In this document: in pieces, positions 36,796-45,328 of the stretch | How the letters are laid out: each line of letters opens with the position of its first letter | How positions within the stretch are numbered: the first letter of the stretch is position 1 | NCBI GenBank assembly: GCA_019694345.1 | Contig: JAIBCA010000115.1 | Coordinates: forward strand, 1 to 64,000 | Reading direction: 5' to 3' | Source of the DNA: Pyrinomonadaceae bacterium | Lineage (GTDB): Bacteria; Acidobacteriota; Blastocatellia; Pyrinomonadales; Pyrinomonadaceae | DNA: 64,000 nt | Notes under the pieces: model-generated | The model's input: only the letters and a program-made list of their open reading frames with translations | Told to the model about the DNA's origin: nothing | Databases searched by the model: none | Position numbers and translations under genes: made by a program

Positions 36796-38052
36796 CTAGT
36801 CTAGCGGTCCTTCAAAATCGACAGAAACGAAATGGAAAAAAAGCGACGTGGACCGGTGGCCATCTGGCAGTTCGTTTCGAAAGTGTATGAGTTCGCGGCC
36901 CATGTAGAAAAGTCCGTCACCATTGGCGAGATTGACGGCCGCGGGGTCAGCCGCGGCCGCCTGTCGTTCGCACTCAGCCAGGGTTACGGTTTCGCCGCGG
37001 GCCGCAGCATCGTCAAAACCCAGAAGCGGCGTAACATAAATGGCCCACGGAGAAATGCCGCTCGGCGGCTCAGGTTCGTAATCCACCTGAAAGGAAATAC
37101 TGTATTCGCATTGTTTGCGATCGACATGCGGAGCAAGTACGGAACCGCCGACATAAGAGGCCGCGTACACGTATGATAATTTCACGTCAACGCCGGCTAT
37201 CAAGGACATCAGGCTCGCAAACTGATTTTGGAGCAGCCTCGCAAAGGGCTCGTTGTGCTCACGATACCTGCGTTCGACCTGATCGTCGCCAAAAGGCATG
37301 AATCCGTTGGCAACGTAGGCACGGTAGTACCTCTGCATCGCGCGCATCTGCACCCCTGGAAATAATTCCTTTAGCACCGAGTAATGGTCCTTTTGAAACT
37401 TTGCTTGGGCAACTTCGATCTCATTTCCTCGTAGCTGAGAAACTCGCCGGAGTTCAAGCGGGTCGATCAATATCCCCGCGGAAATCAAGCGACGTGCGAG
37501 GTCGATGTCGATCGGAAAGTTCGGCGACCGGCTCGCTGTTAGACGCGAAACGACTTCGGCATCGCTATCCGAGAGCCAGATTCCTTGTTCGATACCGGTC
37601 AAATCGTCTCTGATCCAAACAGATGCCGAGAATGGTGAAATATGCAGTTCCTGCGAAATCGAATGGAAGTTGCCGAGGTCGAATGGTGAAAACCTGATAC
37701 CCGGGTGGGCGATCAATGAACCAAGATCAAAATCACCCTGAAAAGGGTCGAATTCAGATAACTGGCAGCTGAAAAGCGGAAGCTCCGGCGATTCTGCCGA
37801 ATTGACAAGTACCCCATTCTCGACCAGAAGGTCACGGTCTGCCTCATCAAGGTCAAGTTCAGGATCAAGAAAGTCGAACCGCGATGCGGACAGATCCAAA
37901 AAGACGTCGAAAACATTGGGATATTCATCCCTTTTGACGACCAGATACTTCATTCCCGAGCCCGGCTTCGGGGCATAAAGTAAAAAACTGGTTGAATCGT
38001 CAAAGTATGGCTGAAATTGAAGACAAGGGTTAACTATAAGTTCCTCAGCCAT
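36796..38052 (-). CDS. Putative 2OG-Fe(II) oxygenase with unidentified N-terminal half
   Basis: 418 residues. The C-terminal part carries the iron-binding facial triad of the double-stranded beta-helix dioxygenases: HVD (His and Asp at about 309 and 311, in APHVDRKQCEYSISFQ) and a distal His at about 390 (ELIHFRNELPDGHRSTS). Arg at about 400 is the likely 2-oxoglutarate anchor. The first 200 residues are not a family I recognise. They contain two segments that end alike (LLVENGVLVNSAE and LISAGILIDPLELR), compatible with two winged-helix or PqqD-like modules. The substrate is unknown. Neighbours are gcvPB upstream and a VTT membrane protein downstream. Confidence 0.65.
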   Translation of the reverse strand: MAEELIVNPCLQFQPYFDDSTSFLLYAPKPGSGMKYLVVKRDEYPNVFDVFLDLSASRFDFLDPELDLDEADRDLLVENGVLVNSAESPELPLFSCQLSEFDPFQGDFDLGSLIAHPGIRFSPFDLGNFHSISQELHISPFSASVWIRDDLTGIEQGIWLSDSDAEVVSRLTASRSPNFPIDIDLARRLISAGILIDPLELRRVSQLRGNEIEVAQAKFQKDHYSVLKELFPGVQMRAMQRYYRAYVANGFMPFGDDQVERRYREHNEPFARLLQNQFASLMSLIAGVDVKLSYVYAASYVGGSVLAPHVDRKQCEYSISFQVDYEPEPPSGISPWAIYVTPLLGFDDAAARGETVTLAECERQAAAADPAAVNLANGDGLFYMGRELIHFRNELPDGHRSTSLFFHFVSVDFEGPLD

Positions 38053-38091
38053 AAACGTTCATTCTATCGGGCCGAAAGCGTGGCACTGTGA

Positions 38092-39624
38092 TCATGCCAT
38101 TTGTGACATCGATTCCATATCCGGCTTCCAGCGTAAGACCGGCTTTCGGGCGGCAGACGCCTCGTCGAGGCGTCCGATCCTCGTTGAGTGCGGAGCGTTG
38201 ATCACAAGTTCCGGATCTTCTTGAGCCTCACGGTCAATATCGATCATTGCATCGCAAAATGCGTCGAGATCGGCCCGACCGACCGATTCTGTCGGCTCGA
38301 TCAGCATCGCGCCTTCAACAACGAGCGGAAAATAGACGGTCATTGGGTGAAAACCGTAATCGATCAGACGTTTTGCAATGTCGAGGGTGACGACGCCACG
38401 TTTTGACTGATTTTTATGCGAGAAGATCGCCTCGTGCATACAATCTGATTCGAATGGTTTGTCAAATGTGTTCTCAAGACGCTTTGAAACATAACGGGCA
38501 TTCAGCACGGCCGTCTCTGTCGCCTCTTTCAGGCCATCGTCGCCGTGGGTATAAATATACGACAAAGCCCGGATCATCATTCCAAAATTCCCGTAGAACG
38601 CCTTGACTCGCCCAATGCTGGTCGGAACATTGTATTCGAGCCGGTAGCTCATCGGGCCGGCATTATTCTCATCGGCGATGATCCGCGGAACCGGCAGGTA
38701 TGGAGCCAACTCGGCGGTGCAACAGCACGGGCCGCAACCCGGGCCGCCGCCGCCGTGGGGTGTCGAGAAGGTCTTGTGCAGATTGAGATGAATTACGTCG
38801 ACTCCCATATCACCCGGACGAGCAACGCCAACGAGGGCATTCATATTGGCACCATCCATATAAACGAGTCCCCCCGCAGCATGGATCACCTCGCAAATCT
38901 CTTTAATATTTTTTTCAAAGATGCCGACAGTGTTAGGATTGGTTAGCATCAGGCCAGCCACCCCACCCTCGTTACATAACTGCCTAAGGTGGTCCATGTC
39001 GGTAAATCCATCGGGCGTCGAGTGGATCGTCTTGACCGTAAAACCAGCCAATGCGGCCGATGCGGGGTTGGTGCCGTGAGCGGAATCCGGGATGAGCATC
39101 ACACGCCGATCCTTAGACGCCTCGCCATCCCGGTGATCCAGGAATGCACGAATGAGCATAACGCCGGTCATTTCGCCCTGAGCCCCTGCAGCCGGCTGGA
39201 GCGATACACCCGGAAGTCCGGTGATCTCGGCGAGATCTTCTTGAAGACGGTACATCAATTCGAGAGCTCCCTGCGATTCGGTCTCCGGGGCAAGCGGGTG
39301 AAGTCCGGCAAAGCCACCGATCCGGGCCATCTTTTCATTGAGCCGTGAATTGTACTTCATTGTGCAGGAACCAAGCGGATACATGCCCAGATCGATCGAA
39401 TAATTCCACGTGGAAATGCGAGTAAAATGTCTGATGACGTCCACCTCGGATACCTCCGGCACTCCATCCAAGCCATCAGTGCGGAGAAGTTCCGCCGGCA
39501 GGGCATTCGGGGTTTCCGGAACATCGAGTTTCGGCAATCGATAGCCGACACGTCCGGTCTGTGAGCGGTCAAAGATCAATCCTTCGTTCTGGGTAGGGTG
39601 CTGAGTTACTTTCTTGATCGACAT
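38092..39624 (-). CDS. gcvPB: Glycine dehydrogenase (decarboxylating) subunit 2, GcvPB
   Basis: 510 residues, the C-terminal half of the split P protein. With GcvPA it decarboxylates glycine on pyridoxal phosphate and passes the aminomethyl group to lipoyl-GcvH. The PLP lysine is in HLNLHKTFSTPHGGGGPG (about 283), followed by the glycine-rich loop typical of the family. The early motif DLGMYPLGSCTMKYN is also conserved. It is the last gcv gene of this cluster, separated from gcvPA by about 3.7 kb holding four other genes on the same strand. Confidence 0.96.
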   Translation of the reverse strand: MSIKKVTQHPTQNEGLIFDRSQTGRVGYRLPKLDVPETPNALPAELLRTDGLDGVPEVSEVDVIRHFTRISTWNYSIDLGMYPLGSCTMKYNSRLNEKMARIGGFAGLHPLAPETESQGALELMYRLQEDLAEITGLPGVSLQPAAGAQGEMTGVMLIRAFLDHRDGEASKDRRVMLIPDSAHGTNPASAALAGFTVKTIHSTPDGFTDMDHLRQLCNEGGVAGLMLTNPNTVGIFEKNIKEICEVIHAAGGLVYMDGANMNALVGVARPGDMGVDVIHLNLHKTFSTPHGGGGPGCGPCCCTAELAPYLPVPRIIADENNAGPMSYRLEYNVPTSIGRVKAFYGNFGMMIRALSYIYTHGDDGLKEATETAVLNARYVSKRLENTFDKPFESDCMHEAIFSHKNQSKRGVVTLDIAKRLIDYGFHPMTVYFPLVVEGAMLIEPTESVGRADLDAFCDAMIDIDREAQEDPELVINAPHSTRIGRLDEASAARKPVLRWKPDMESMSQMA

Positions 39625-39663
39625 AAATTTGATTCAACGGGCGGCCCGTTCCTGATAAAAAGC

Positions 39664-41007
39664 TCAAGTGATTGCCATAAAGAACTCTGCCGAATTAATA
39701 CGTGTCAGTTCCTTGAATGGCTCATATGACGTTACTCCATTATAAACCCAAAACAGTGACAAAGTAATGAGAAGAATATATAAAATCCGCAACGTCATTT
39801 TCATTCCGCGGGCCGCAAAAACGCCCAATTCCAGCACGATTAGGCACAAAACGATTGGAACGAGCGTATAAGCGATCCTTTCGCTGTAATAGCCCATCAT
39901 CCAAAAAAACAAAAAATACAGTGAAAAAGCGACGACGATAAGATATCTTGCGATCGAGTAATTTGTCGGTACCTCGTTTGACCTGAAACAAAGCCAACCG
40001 GCGAAACGGATCAGTTTCAGTACCAAAAGCCCAATGATAAAAGTCAATACGGTCCGATAGACCGATACCCAGTATGTTGAGGTAAAGGCCAGGAACTGTT
40101 CCCAGAAATCGTGGAATGAAATGGTCAGTTTGTCCTGGATCCAGATGAACTGCCTGTAAACCTCGATCTCATGATTGTAAACATGTCCATTTTTTGAGAT
40201 CAGGATCAAACTCCATCCAATGACCGGAGTGACGAATAGAGCGATCACCGGAACGAACGCGGCGGCAGCCCTTGTTACCGTAAATGTACGCGTCCGAAGG
40301 ATCTGGACCGCGAGGGCCAGCAGCACCATCGGAAACAGTATTAGGAAATTCCCGTATGTTATGAGCGATAAGCCACCGAAAATAGCAACCAGATGAACTT
40401 TCCAAAGCTTGAGATCGGTCGATAACGCAATACGTAAAGTTAGATACACGCAAAGCAGCGGCACGAAGATAGCAAGCATTTGCTGATGAGCCGACCAAAA
40501 TGATGTTCTGATGATAACATTCGAGGCAAGAAAGACGGACAGCGTGTACTTGATATACTGGGGGATCGTGCCGCTGCTCAATGTATCGGCGATCTTGTCG
40601 AAAATCAGCATGGCCAACATCAGGAACAGGAAATTCAAGATCATGAATCCCCAGTATGTTGGCTTGCCAAGCAGTTCATCCTGAGCGCTCAGGGACGACA
40701 AAGGAAGCACCCCGACTAGAGGCGCCGCCAAATGACCGAAAGTATAAGCCAACAGGACGTATACTGGCCGCGACTGCCGAATTGAATTCGGTTCTAAGAG
40801 TTTTTCCGGAGACTCGGCCGTCGCGGCATAGTCATATGAGTCACAGTTGAGCGGAAATCCGGCGTGTTCGCTGAGATAAATGTACCTGCCGCAATAATCG
40901 TCGGGCGGCCGGTTTGAAAACAGAAATAGGGAGCAGAGAACTGCTGTAAGAAGTATGTAAACAGCAACTTTGAGAAGATACCGTGGCACAGGTGGAAATT
41001 CTCGCAT
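39664..41007 (-). CDS. Multi-pass membrane protein, probable GT-C-type glycosyltransferase
   Basis: 447 residues from the ATG at 41007; the longer frame overlaps the upstream glycosyltransferase. About 10-11 hydrophobic helices span the sequence. The first loop after TM1 holds an acidic pair in SNRPPDDYCGRYIY. This is the position where GT-C enzymes, which use polyprenyl-phosphate sugars on the outer face of the membrane, carry their catalytic Asp. It starts 25 nt after a GT2 gene of the polyprenyl-phosphate mannosyltransferase kind, which would supply such a donor. No named family is assigned; this is inference from topology and context. Confidence 0.6.
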   Translation of the reverse strand: MREFPPVPRYLLKVAVYILLTAVLCSLFLFSNRPPDDYCGRYIYLSEHAGFPLNCDSYDYAATAESPEKLLEPNSIRQSRPVYVLLAYTFGHLAAPLVGVLPLSSLSAQDELLGKPTYWGFMILNFLFLMLAMLIFDKIADTLSSGTIPQYIKYTLSVFLASNVIIRTSFWSAHQQMLAIFVPLLCVYLTLRIALSTDLKLWKVHLVAIFGGLSLITYGNFLILFPMVLLALAVQILRTRTFTVTRAAAAFVPVIALFVTPVIGWSLILISKNGHVYNHEIEVYRQFIWIQDKLTISFHDFWEQFLAFTSTYWVSVYRTVLTFIIGLLVLKLIRFAGWLCFRSNEVPTNYSIARYLIVVAFSLYFLFFWMMGYYSERIAYTLVPIVLCLIVLELGVFAARGMKMTLRILYILLITLSLFWVYNGVTSYEPFKELTRINSAEFFMAIT

Positions 41008-41032
41008 CGATGGGCCAATATGCCTAACAATT

Positions 41033-41851
41033 CTATGACTCGCCCTCGAGTGCCTTGTCCGGTAAACCTCGCGACGAAGACAAAAGGGCCTCGCGGGGGA
41101 CATTGCGATATGATCGGTTCAAACTGCAAAACAGATTAAATTTCAAAATATACCAAAGGGCTGCGATACCGTCCGTCACACCGATCTTTTTGCCTTCGTC
41201 GTAAGTGCGACCGTAATAGCTGATCGGGACCTCGTAAACTATACAGTCGAGTTTTACGATCTTCGCGGTGACTTCGATCTCGAACCCGAAACCGCTGGAA
41301 GTGATGATCATACTTCGTATGATCTCACCGCGAAAGGCCTTGTAGCCCGTCTCGACGTCGGTCATGTTCAAATTGGTTAGGCAATTTGAAAGGAACGTAA
41401 GTCCCTTGTTTGCAACGTAATGATAAAAATAGAGGATTCGGGTCGTCTTTTTGACCAAAAAACGTGACCCGTAAACTACGTCGGCAAGCCCGAGCATTAT
41501 TGGTTGGATGACATCTGGGATCTCGGAAGGGTCATACTCAAGGTCAGCGTCCTGCACGATGACGATGTCGCCGTTCGTCTGAGCAAATCCCACCTTGAGC
41601 GCAGCGGTCTTGCCGGCGTTTTTCGGCTGCCTAAAATATCGTATGCGCGGATCTTCGTTTGCAAGACGTTCGACGATCTCGCGGGTCGAGTCGGTCGAGC
41701 AATCATCAACCACGATGAGTTCGAGCAACTCGGGGATCCGTCGGACACGGCCGATGATCTTCTCGATCGTCTGCTCCTCATTGAAGGCCGGCATTACCAC
41801 GGACAATATCGGCTGGCCGGCTCTCATCGAGCGATCAGATGTTTCCAACAA
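41033..41851 (-). CDS. GT2 family glycosyltransferase (polyprenyl-phosphate sugar synthase-like)
   Basis: 272 residues if started at TTG (41851), which has an AGGAG 8 nt upstream; an ATG at 41827 is the alternative. The GT-A fold signature is complete: LSVVMPAFNEEQTIEKII, LIVVDDCSTDSTREIV, the metal-binding QDADLEYDP (DxD) and VVYGSRFL. Length and sequence resemble dolichol-phosphate mannosyltransferase-type enzymes without C-terminal membrane helices. The product is probably a polyprenyl-phosphate-linked sugar used by the following membrane protein. The start lies 13 nt after the stop of the Tat-exported PLP-enzyme gene. Confidence 0.85.
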   Translation of the reverse strand: MLETSDRSMRAGQPILSVVMPAFNEEQTIEKIIGRVRRIPELLELIVVDDCSTDSTREIVERLANEDPRIRYFRQPKNAGKTAALKVGFAQTNGDIVIVQDADLEYDPSEIPDVIQPIMLGLADVVYGSRFLVKKTTRILYFYHYVANKGLTFLSNCLTNLNMTDVETGYKAFRGEIIRSMIITSSGFGFEIEVTAKIVKLDCIVYEVPISYYGRTYDEGKKIGVTDGIAALWYILKFNLFCSLNRSYRNVPREALLSSSRGLPDKALEGES

Positions 41852-41863
41852 AACTATAACTCC

Positions 41864-43183
41864 TCAGGCTTTGGGCAGACCTTTCTTTGCGATATCCGTG
41901 ACGATCTCGCAGAAACGGTCAAGTTCCCAGAGCGTCGTGTAAACATTCGGCGTAATGCGAATGCCGGTAAATTCTTCGTGCACGATAGGGGTCGTAAATA
42001 TCTTGTGTTTGGACATTAGATACGAGCCGATCGCGACCGGATCTATGCCGTCGATCTTAAAATTGGCGATCGCACACGACTGTATTGGGTCGAAGGACGT
42101 GTTAAAACCGATCTTCGGCACGTCCTTGAGTTTGTTCATCCAATATCGCGATAAATAGCGGAGCCGCTCTTCTTTGCGTTTGCCGCCGATGGCGTTGTGG
42201 AAAAGGATCGCTTCGCCGATCGCAAGACGCATTGCGGCTGAATGCGTGCCAATCTCTTCGAATTTGCGGATGTCGTTCTTGTTCTTATCCTCAGAAGCCA
42301 TCAGAGCCCAGATCTTGGCGATCTTATCCCTTTTTACGTAGAGCATTCCAGTTCCCTTAGGTGCATAGATCCACTTGTGCAGGGAAGTGCCGTAATAGTC
42401 GCACCCGAGATCGGCTTGCTTGAAATCGAACTGGGCAAATGCATGTGCTCCGTCGACAATCGTCTCAATGCCGCGGGCACGAGCCATATCACATATTTTC
42501 TTAACGGGGATGATCTGACCGGTCAGATTGATCTGATGCGATACGAGAATTAGTTTTGTTCTCGGTGTAACGCCCCGCTCGAATGCGGTCGCAATATCAT
42601 CGACATTCGCCGGTGCGATTGGGATCTTAATAAGTTTTAGTTTCAGGCCCTCGCGCAACTCACGCTGTCTAAGAGTGGTCAACATTCGCGGATAGTCCTG
42701 TGTCGTCGTCAGGATCTCATCACCCGACTTAAAATCAAGACCCATTAGTAGAGTCTCAAGCGACTCTGAAGCATTTCGCGTGATAGCGATCTCTTCCGCC
42801 GAACAGCCGAAAACCTCAGCAAGTCCCGTTCGGACCGTTTCGGACTGCGGTTCCAGTAGCTGCCACATTGTATAGGCTGTCGCGTCTTCCTGCTGCCATG
42901 TATACCGGACAAATGCCTCCGTCACCATTCGCGGGCTCGGGCTGACCCCGCCATTGTTCAGATTGACGATACCGCGTGTAACCGAAAATGCCTGTTGAAT
43001 GGTCGCCCAATAATCCTCGTCGAGAGCAGCCTCCGCCGGCGAAAGTCGAGCGATCGATCTTCCCGCCGCCTGAACATCACTGAACAAAGATGCGACGGTC
43101 ACTGATGACAAGGCGGCCAAGCCGAGCCCCTTGCCAACGTTTGATAGAAAACTTCTTCGGTTGATGTCGTTCCTGATTACCAT
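41864..43183 (-). CDS. Tat-exported class V aminotransferase-fold PLP enzyme
   Basis: 439 residues from the ATG at 43183, which has GGAGG upstream. The N terminus is a twin-arginine signal (NDINRRSFLSNVGKG, then a weakly hydrophobic stretch and QAAG), so the folded, cofactor-loaded enzyme should cross the inner membrane. The rest is an aminotransferase class V domain (kynureninase/isopenicillin N epimerase-like): VNLNNGGVSPSP, ITRNASESLETLLMGL, VDGAHAFAQFDF and the PLP lysine in YYGTSLHKWIYAPKGTG (about 270). Reaction and substrate are unknown. It is directly preceded by a 34-residue membrane protein and followed by glycosylation genes. Confidence 0.85.
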   Translation of the reverse strand: MVIRNDINRRSFLSNVGKGLGLAALSSVTVASLFSDVQAAGRSIARLSPAEAALDEDYWATIQQAFSVTRGIVNLNNGGVSPSPRMVTEAFVRYTWQQEDATAYTMWQLLEPQSETVRTGLAEVFGCSAEEIAITRNASESLETLLMGLDFKSGDEILTTTQDYPRMLTTLRQRELREGLKLKLIKIPIAPANVDDIATAFERGVTPRTKLILVSHQINLTGQIIPVKKICDMARARGIETIVDGAHAFAQFDFKQADLGCDYYGTSLHKWIYAPKGTGMLYVKRDKIAKIWALMASEDKNKNDIRKFEEIGTHSAAMRLAIGEAILFHNAIGGKRKEERLRYLSRYWMNKLKDVPKIGFNTSFDPIQSCAIANFKIDGIDPVAIGSYLMSKHKIFTTPIVHEEFTGIRITPNVYTTLWELDRFCEIVTDIAKKGLPKA

Positions 43184-43196
43184 CAAGACCTCCTCC

Positions 43197-43301
43197 TCAA
43201 TCTTTCGTTTTCCGATTTCGCAGCAAAAGAGCAACTCCGATCACGGCAATCACAATAAAAACTGGTACAATGCAGATCAGTATTTCAGTCGGGCCGAGCA
43301 T
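43197..43301 (-). CDS. Small single-pass membrane protein (34 aa)
   Basis: A 35-codon frame between gcvPA and the Tat-exported PLP enzyme begins at an ATG (43301) 9 nt after the gcvPA stop and ends 13 nt before the next ATG. Its stop overlaps that gene's ribosome-binding region. The product has a short N terminus MLGPTEIL, one membrane helix (about residues 8-27, rich in I, V and L) and a basic tail LLRNRKTKD, a classic Nin/Cin layout. It superficially recalls very short TatA-like proteins but lacks their amphipathic helix. Evidence is the placement and the clean topology; conservation was not testable. Confidence 0.5.
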   Translation of the reverse strand: MLGPTEILICIVPVFIVIAVIGVALLLRNRKTKD

Positions 43302-43310
43302 CACGGATCA

Positions 43311-44636
43311 TCAAAGCGCGGCCACAAGAGCGTCGATCTGCTCACGTGAGTTTGTTTCGGTCACACAAACAAGAAAATCATTCTCGCGTCCGCCGTAGTA
43401 TTTCGACAGTGCGAGTCCGCCGATGATGCCTTTATCGCAAACCGATCCCAAAACGTCGACAGCGGCACGAGGTCCGCGGACCACGAATTCGTTGAATGTT
43501 GGAGCCGAAAAGGGGAGCGAATAGCCGTCGAGTTCGGCGATCCTTTCCTTCGCATATGCCGCCTTTTGAGCGTTCTGCTCAGCGACCTCCTGGAGGCCCT
43601 TTTTCCCCATTGTTTCCATGTAAATGGTCGCGGCTAGCGCGATCAGGCCCTGATTGGTGCAAATATTTGACGTTGCCTTCTCGCGGCGGATATGTTGTTC
43701 GCGTGTAGATAGGGTCAAAACGAAACCGCGGTTGCCGTTCTTGTCATAAGCTATGCCGCACAGGCGTCCGGGCATCTGACGGACATATTTCTCCTGCGTA
43801 GCGAACAGGCCAAGGTGCGGGCCTCCAAAGCTCATCGGAACTCCCCAAGATTGTCCGTCGCCAACGACTATGTCGGCCCCACAAGCTCCGGGTGTCTTGA
43901 GTGATCCGAAAGAGATCGCCTCGGTAACAACAACTACAAATAGGGCTCCGACAGAATGAGCTGCGGCGGCGAGAGACTCGAGGTCTTCGATACAGCCGAA
44001 GAAATTCGGTGACTGCACGACTAACGCGGCGGTCTTGTCATCGAGTGCCGAGGTGTCAAGGATACGTCCCGTGGCTTCGTCGAAGTCGAGTTCAACGATC
44101 TCGGTATCACCATGTTGAGCATAGGTGACCGCAACCTCGCGATATTCTTTATGGACGCTCTTGGCAACGACGATCTTATCGCGACGTGTCACGCGTTGAG
44201 CCATAAGGTAAGCCTCAGCCATCGCGGTCGAACCGTCGTACATTGAGGCGTTCGAAACCTCCATTCCGGTCAACTGGCAAACGAGAGTCTGGAATTCGAA
44301 AATGTATTGGAGCGTGCCCTGGGATATTTCCGGTTGGTAAGGTGTATATGAGGTGAAAAACTCGGACCGCTGGATCAGGTGATCGACGACGGTGGGCGAA
44401 TAATGTGAATATACGCCGCCGCCCAAAAATGAGGGCTTTGACGTTCCGGTATTTTTTGCCGCCATTGCTTCCATTGCGGCGATCACTTCCGATTCGGCCA
44501 TCGGTTCCGTGACATTAAGCGAACGGCTGAGCTTTACATCATCGGGAATCGAGCGGAATAATTCTTTTGCATCGGTGAGGCCGACAGTTGCCAGCATTTC
44601 GTCACGTTCTTCGGGTGAATTCGGTATATATCTCAT
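43311..44636 (-). CDS. gcvPA: Glycine dehydrogenase (decarboxylating) subunit 1, GcvPA
   Basis: 441 residues, the N-terminal half of the split P protein of the glycine cleavage system. Family blocks are MRYIPNSPEERDEML at the start, FLGGGVYSHYSPTVVDHL, TPYQPEISQGTLQYIFEFQT, the ASMYDGSTAMAEA segment, and GDGQSWGVPMSFGGPHLG in the middle. The partner GcvPB is on the same strand about 3.7 kb further on. In many bacteria the two are adjacent, so their separation here is notable. Confidence 0.96.
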   Translation of the reverse strand: MRYIPNSPEERDEMLATVGLTDAKELFRSIPDDVKLSRSLNVTEPMAESEVIAAMEAMAAKNTGTSKPSFLGGGVYSHYSPTVVDHLIQRSEFFTSYTPYQPEISQGTLQYIFEFQTLVCQLTGMEVSNASMYDGSTAMAEAYLMAQRVTRRDKIVVAKSVHKEYREVAVTYAQHGDTEIVELDFDEATGRILDTSALDDKTAALVVQSPNFFGCIEDLESLAAAAHSVGALFVVVVTEAISFGSLKTPGACGADIVVGDGQSWGVPMSFGGPHLGLFATQEKYVRQMPGRLCGIAYDKNGNRGFVLTLSTREQHIRREKATSNICTNQGLIALAATIYMETMGKKGLQEVAEQNAQKAAYAKERIAELDGYSLPFSAPTFNEFVVRGPRAAVDVLGSVCDKGIIGGLALSKYYGGRENDFLVCVTETNSREQIDALVAAL

Positions 44637-44770
44637 TGCTTTTCTATCAGGGACAAACCCTATATTAACAGAAGTCGTCGTGTGAACGGTAATGAGCCTC
44701 GAACTGTCGCAAAAAAGGCGGGGACGTCAATGCCCTCGCCGGTAAAATGATCAAAAGGTGAAATTCTCGC

Positions 44771-45298
44771 CTATCGTCGCGGCAACTTGAAACTGCCTGT
44801 GAAGGTGTATGTTTCGGTCGTACCGTCGTCCCTGACGTTATCGCAAACGGCGGTGAATTTGCCTTCGACCATCCCGCCTTTTAGTGGGACGGAGATGATC
44901 TCATAGCTGCCGGATCTCGCCATGAACATAGGTACGTCGTTGAATGCAGTGGTTCGAACACTGAACGACGCCCCGTCACCTTCATCTCCGAATTGGTAAG
45001 TGCCCTTTTCCGCGCGAGGAATAAAGCCCTGAAAAGAAAAGCTCTTTTCGTCCCTACTATTGCTCGCCCCGTAAAAGAACATCAGTCTGCCATTCTGGGC
45101 ACCTTCGTTCATCGCATTGCCGTCAGCTGACTGGAATTGCAAACCGTTCACATCGACCTTCTGTCCATTGTGTTCGATCGTCATCGTGAAGAGTGCCGCC
45201 GATCCGGCCGGCGCCTTCGGCGGAACCGACTTCTGGCCAAATGCCACAATTGATGCGAGTAATGTGAAAGCCAATGCAGCGATTGTTCTCAATTTCAT
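44771..45298 (-). CDS. Secreted protein of unknown function
   Basis: 175 residues with a clear signal peptide (MKLRTIAALAFTLLASIVAFGQ). The mature part of about 150 residues is rich in beta-strand patterns (ALFTMTIEHNGQKVDVNGLQF, SFSFQGFIPRAEKGTYQFGD, YTFTGSFKLPRR). No family is recognised and no enzymatic motif is seen. It lies 30 nt after another secreted-protein gene and 135 nt before gcvPA, so all three may share a transcript within the interrupted gcv cluster. Confidence 0.65.
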   Translation of the reverse strand: MKLRTIAALAFTLLASIVAFGQKSVPPKAPAGSAALFTMTIEHNGQKVDVNGLQFQSADGNAMNEGAQNGRLMFFYGASNSRDEKSFSFQGFIPRAEKGTYQFGDEGDGASFSVRTTAFNDVPMFMARSGSYEIISVPLKGGMVEGKFTAVCDNVRDDGTTETYTFTGSFKLPRR

Positions 45299-45328
45299 AA
45301 AAACTTGTCTCCAGTTGATTTCTGCTTA

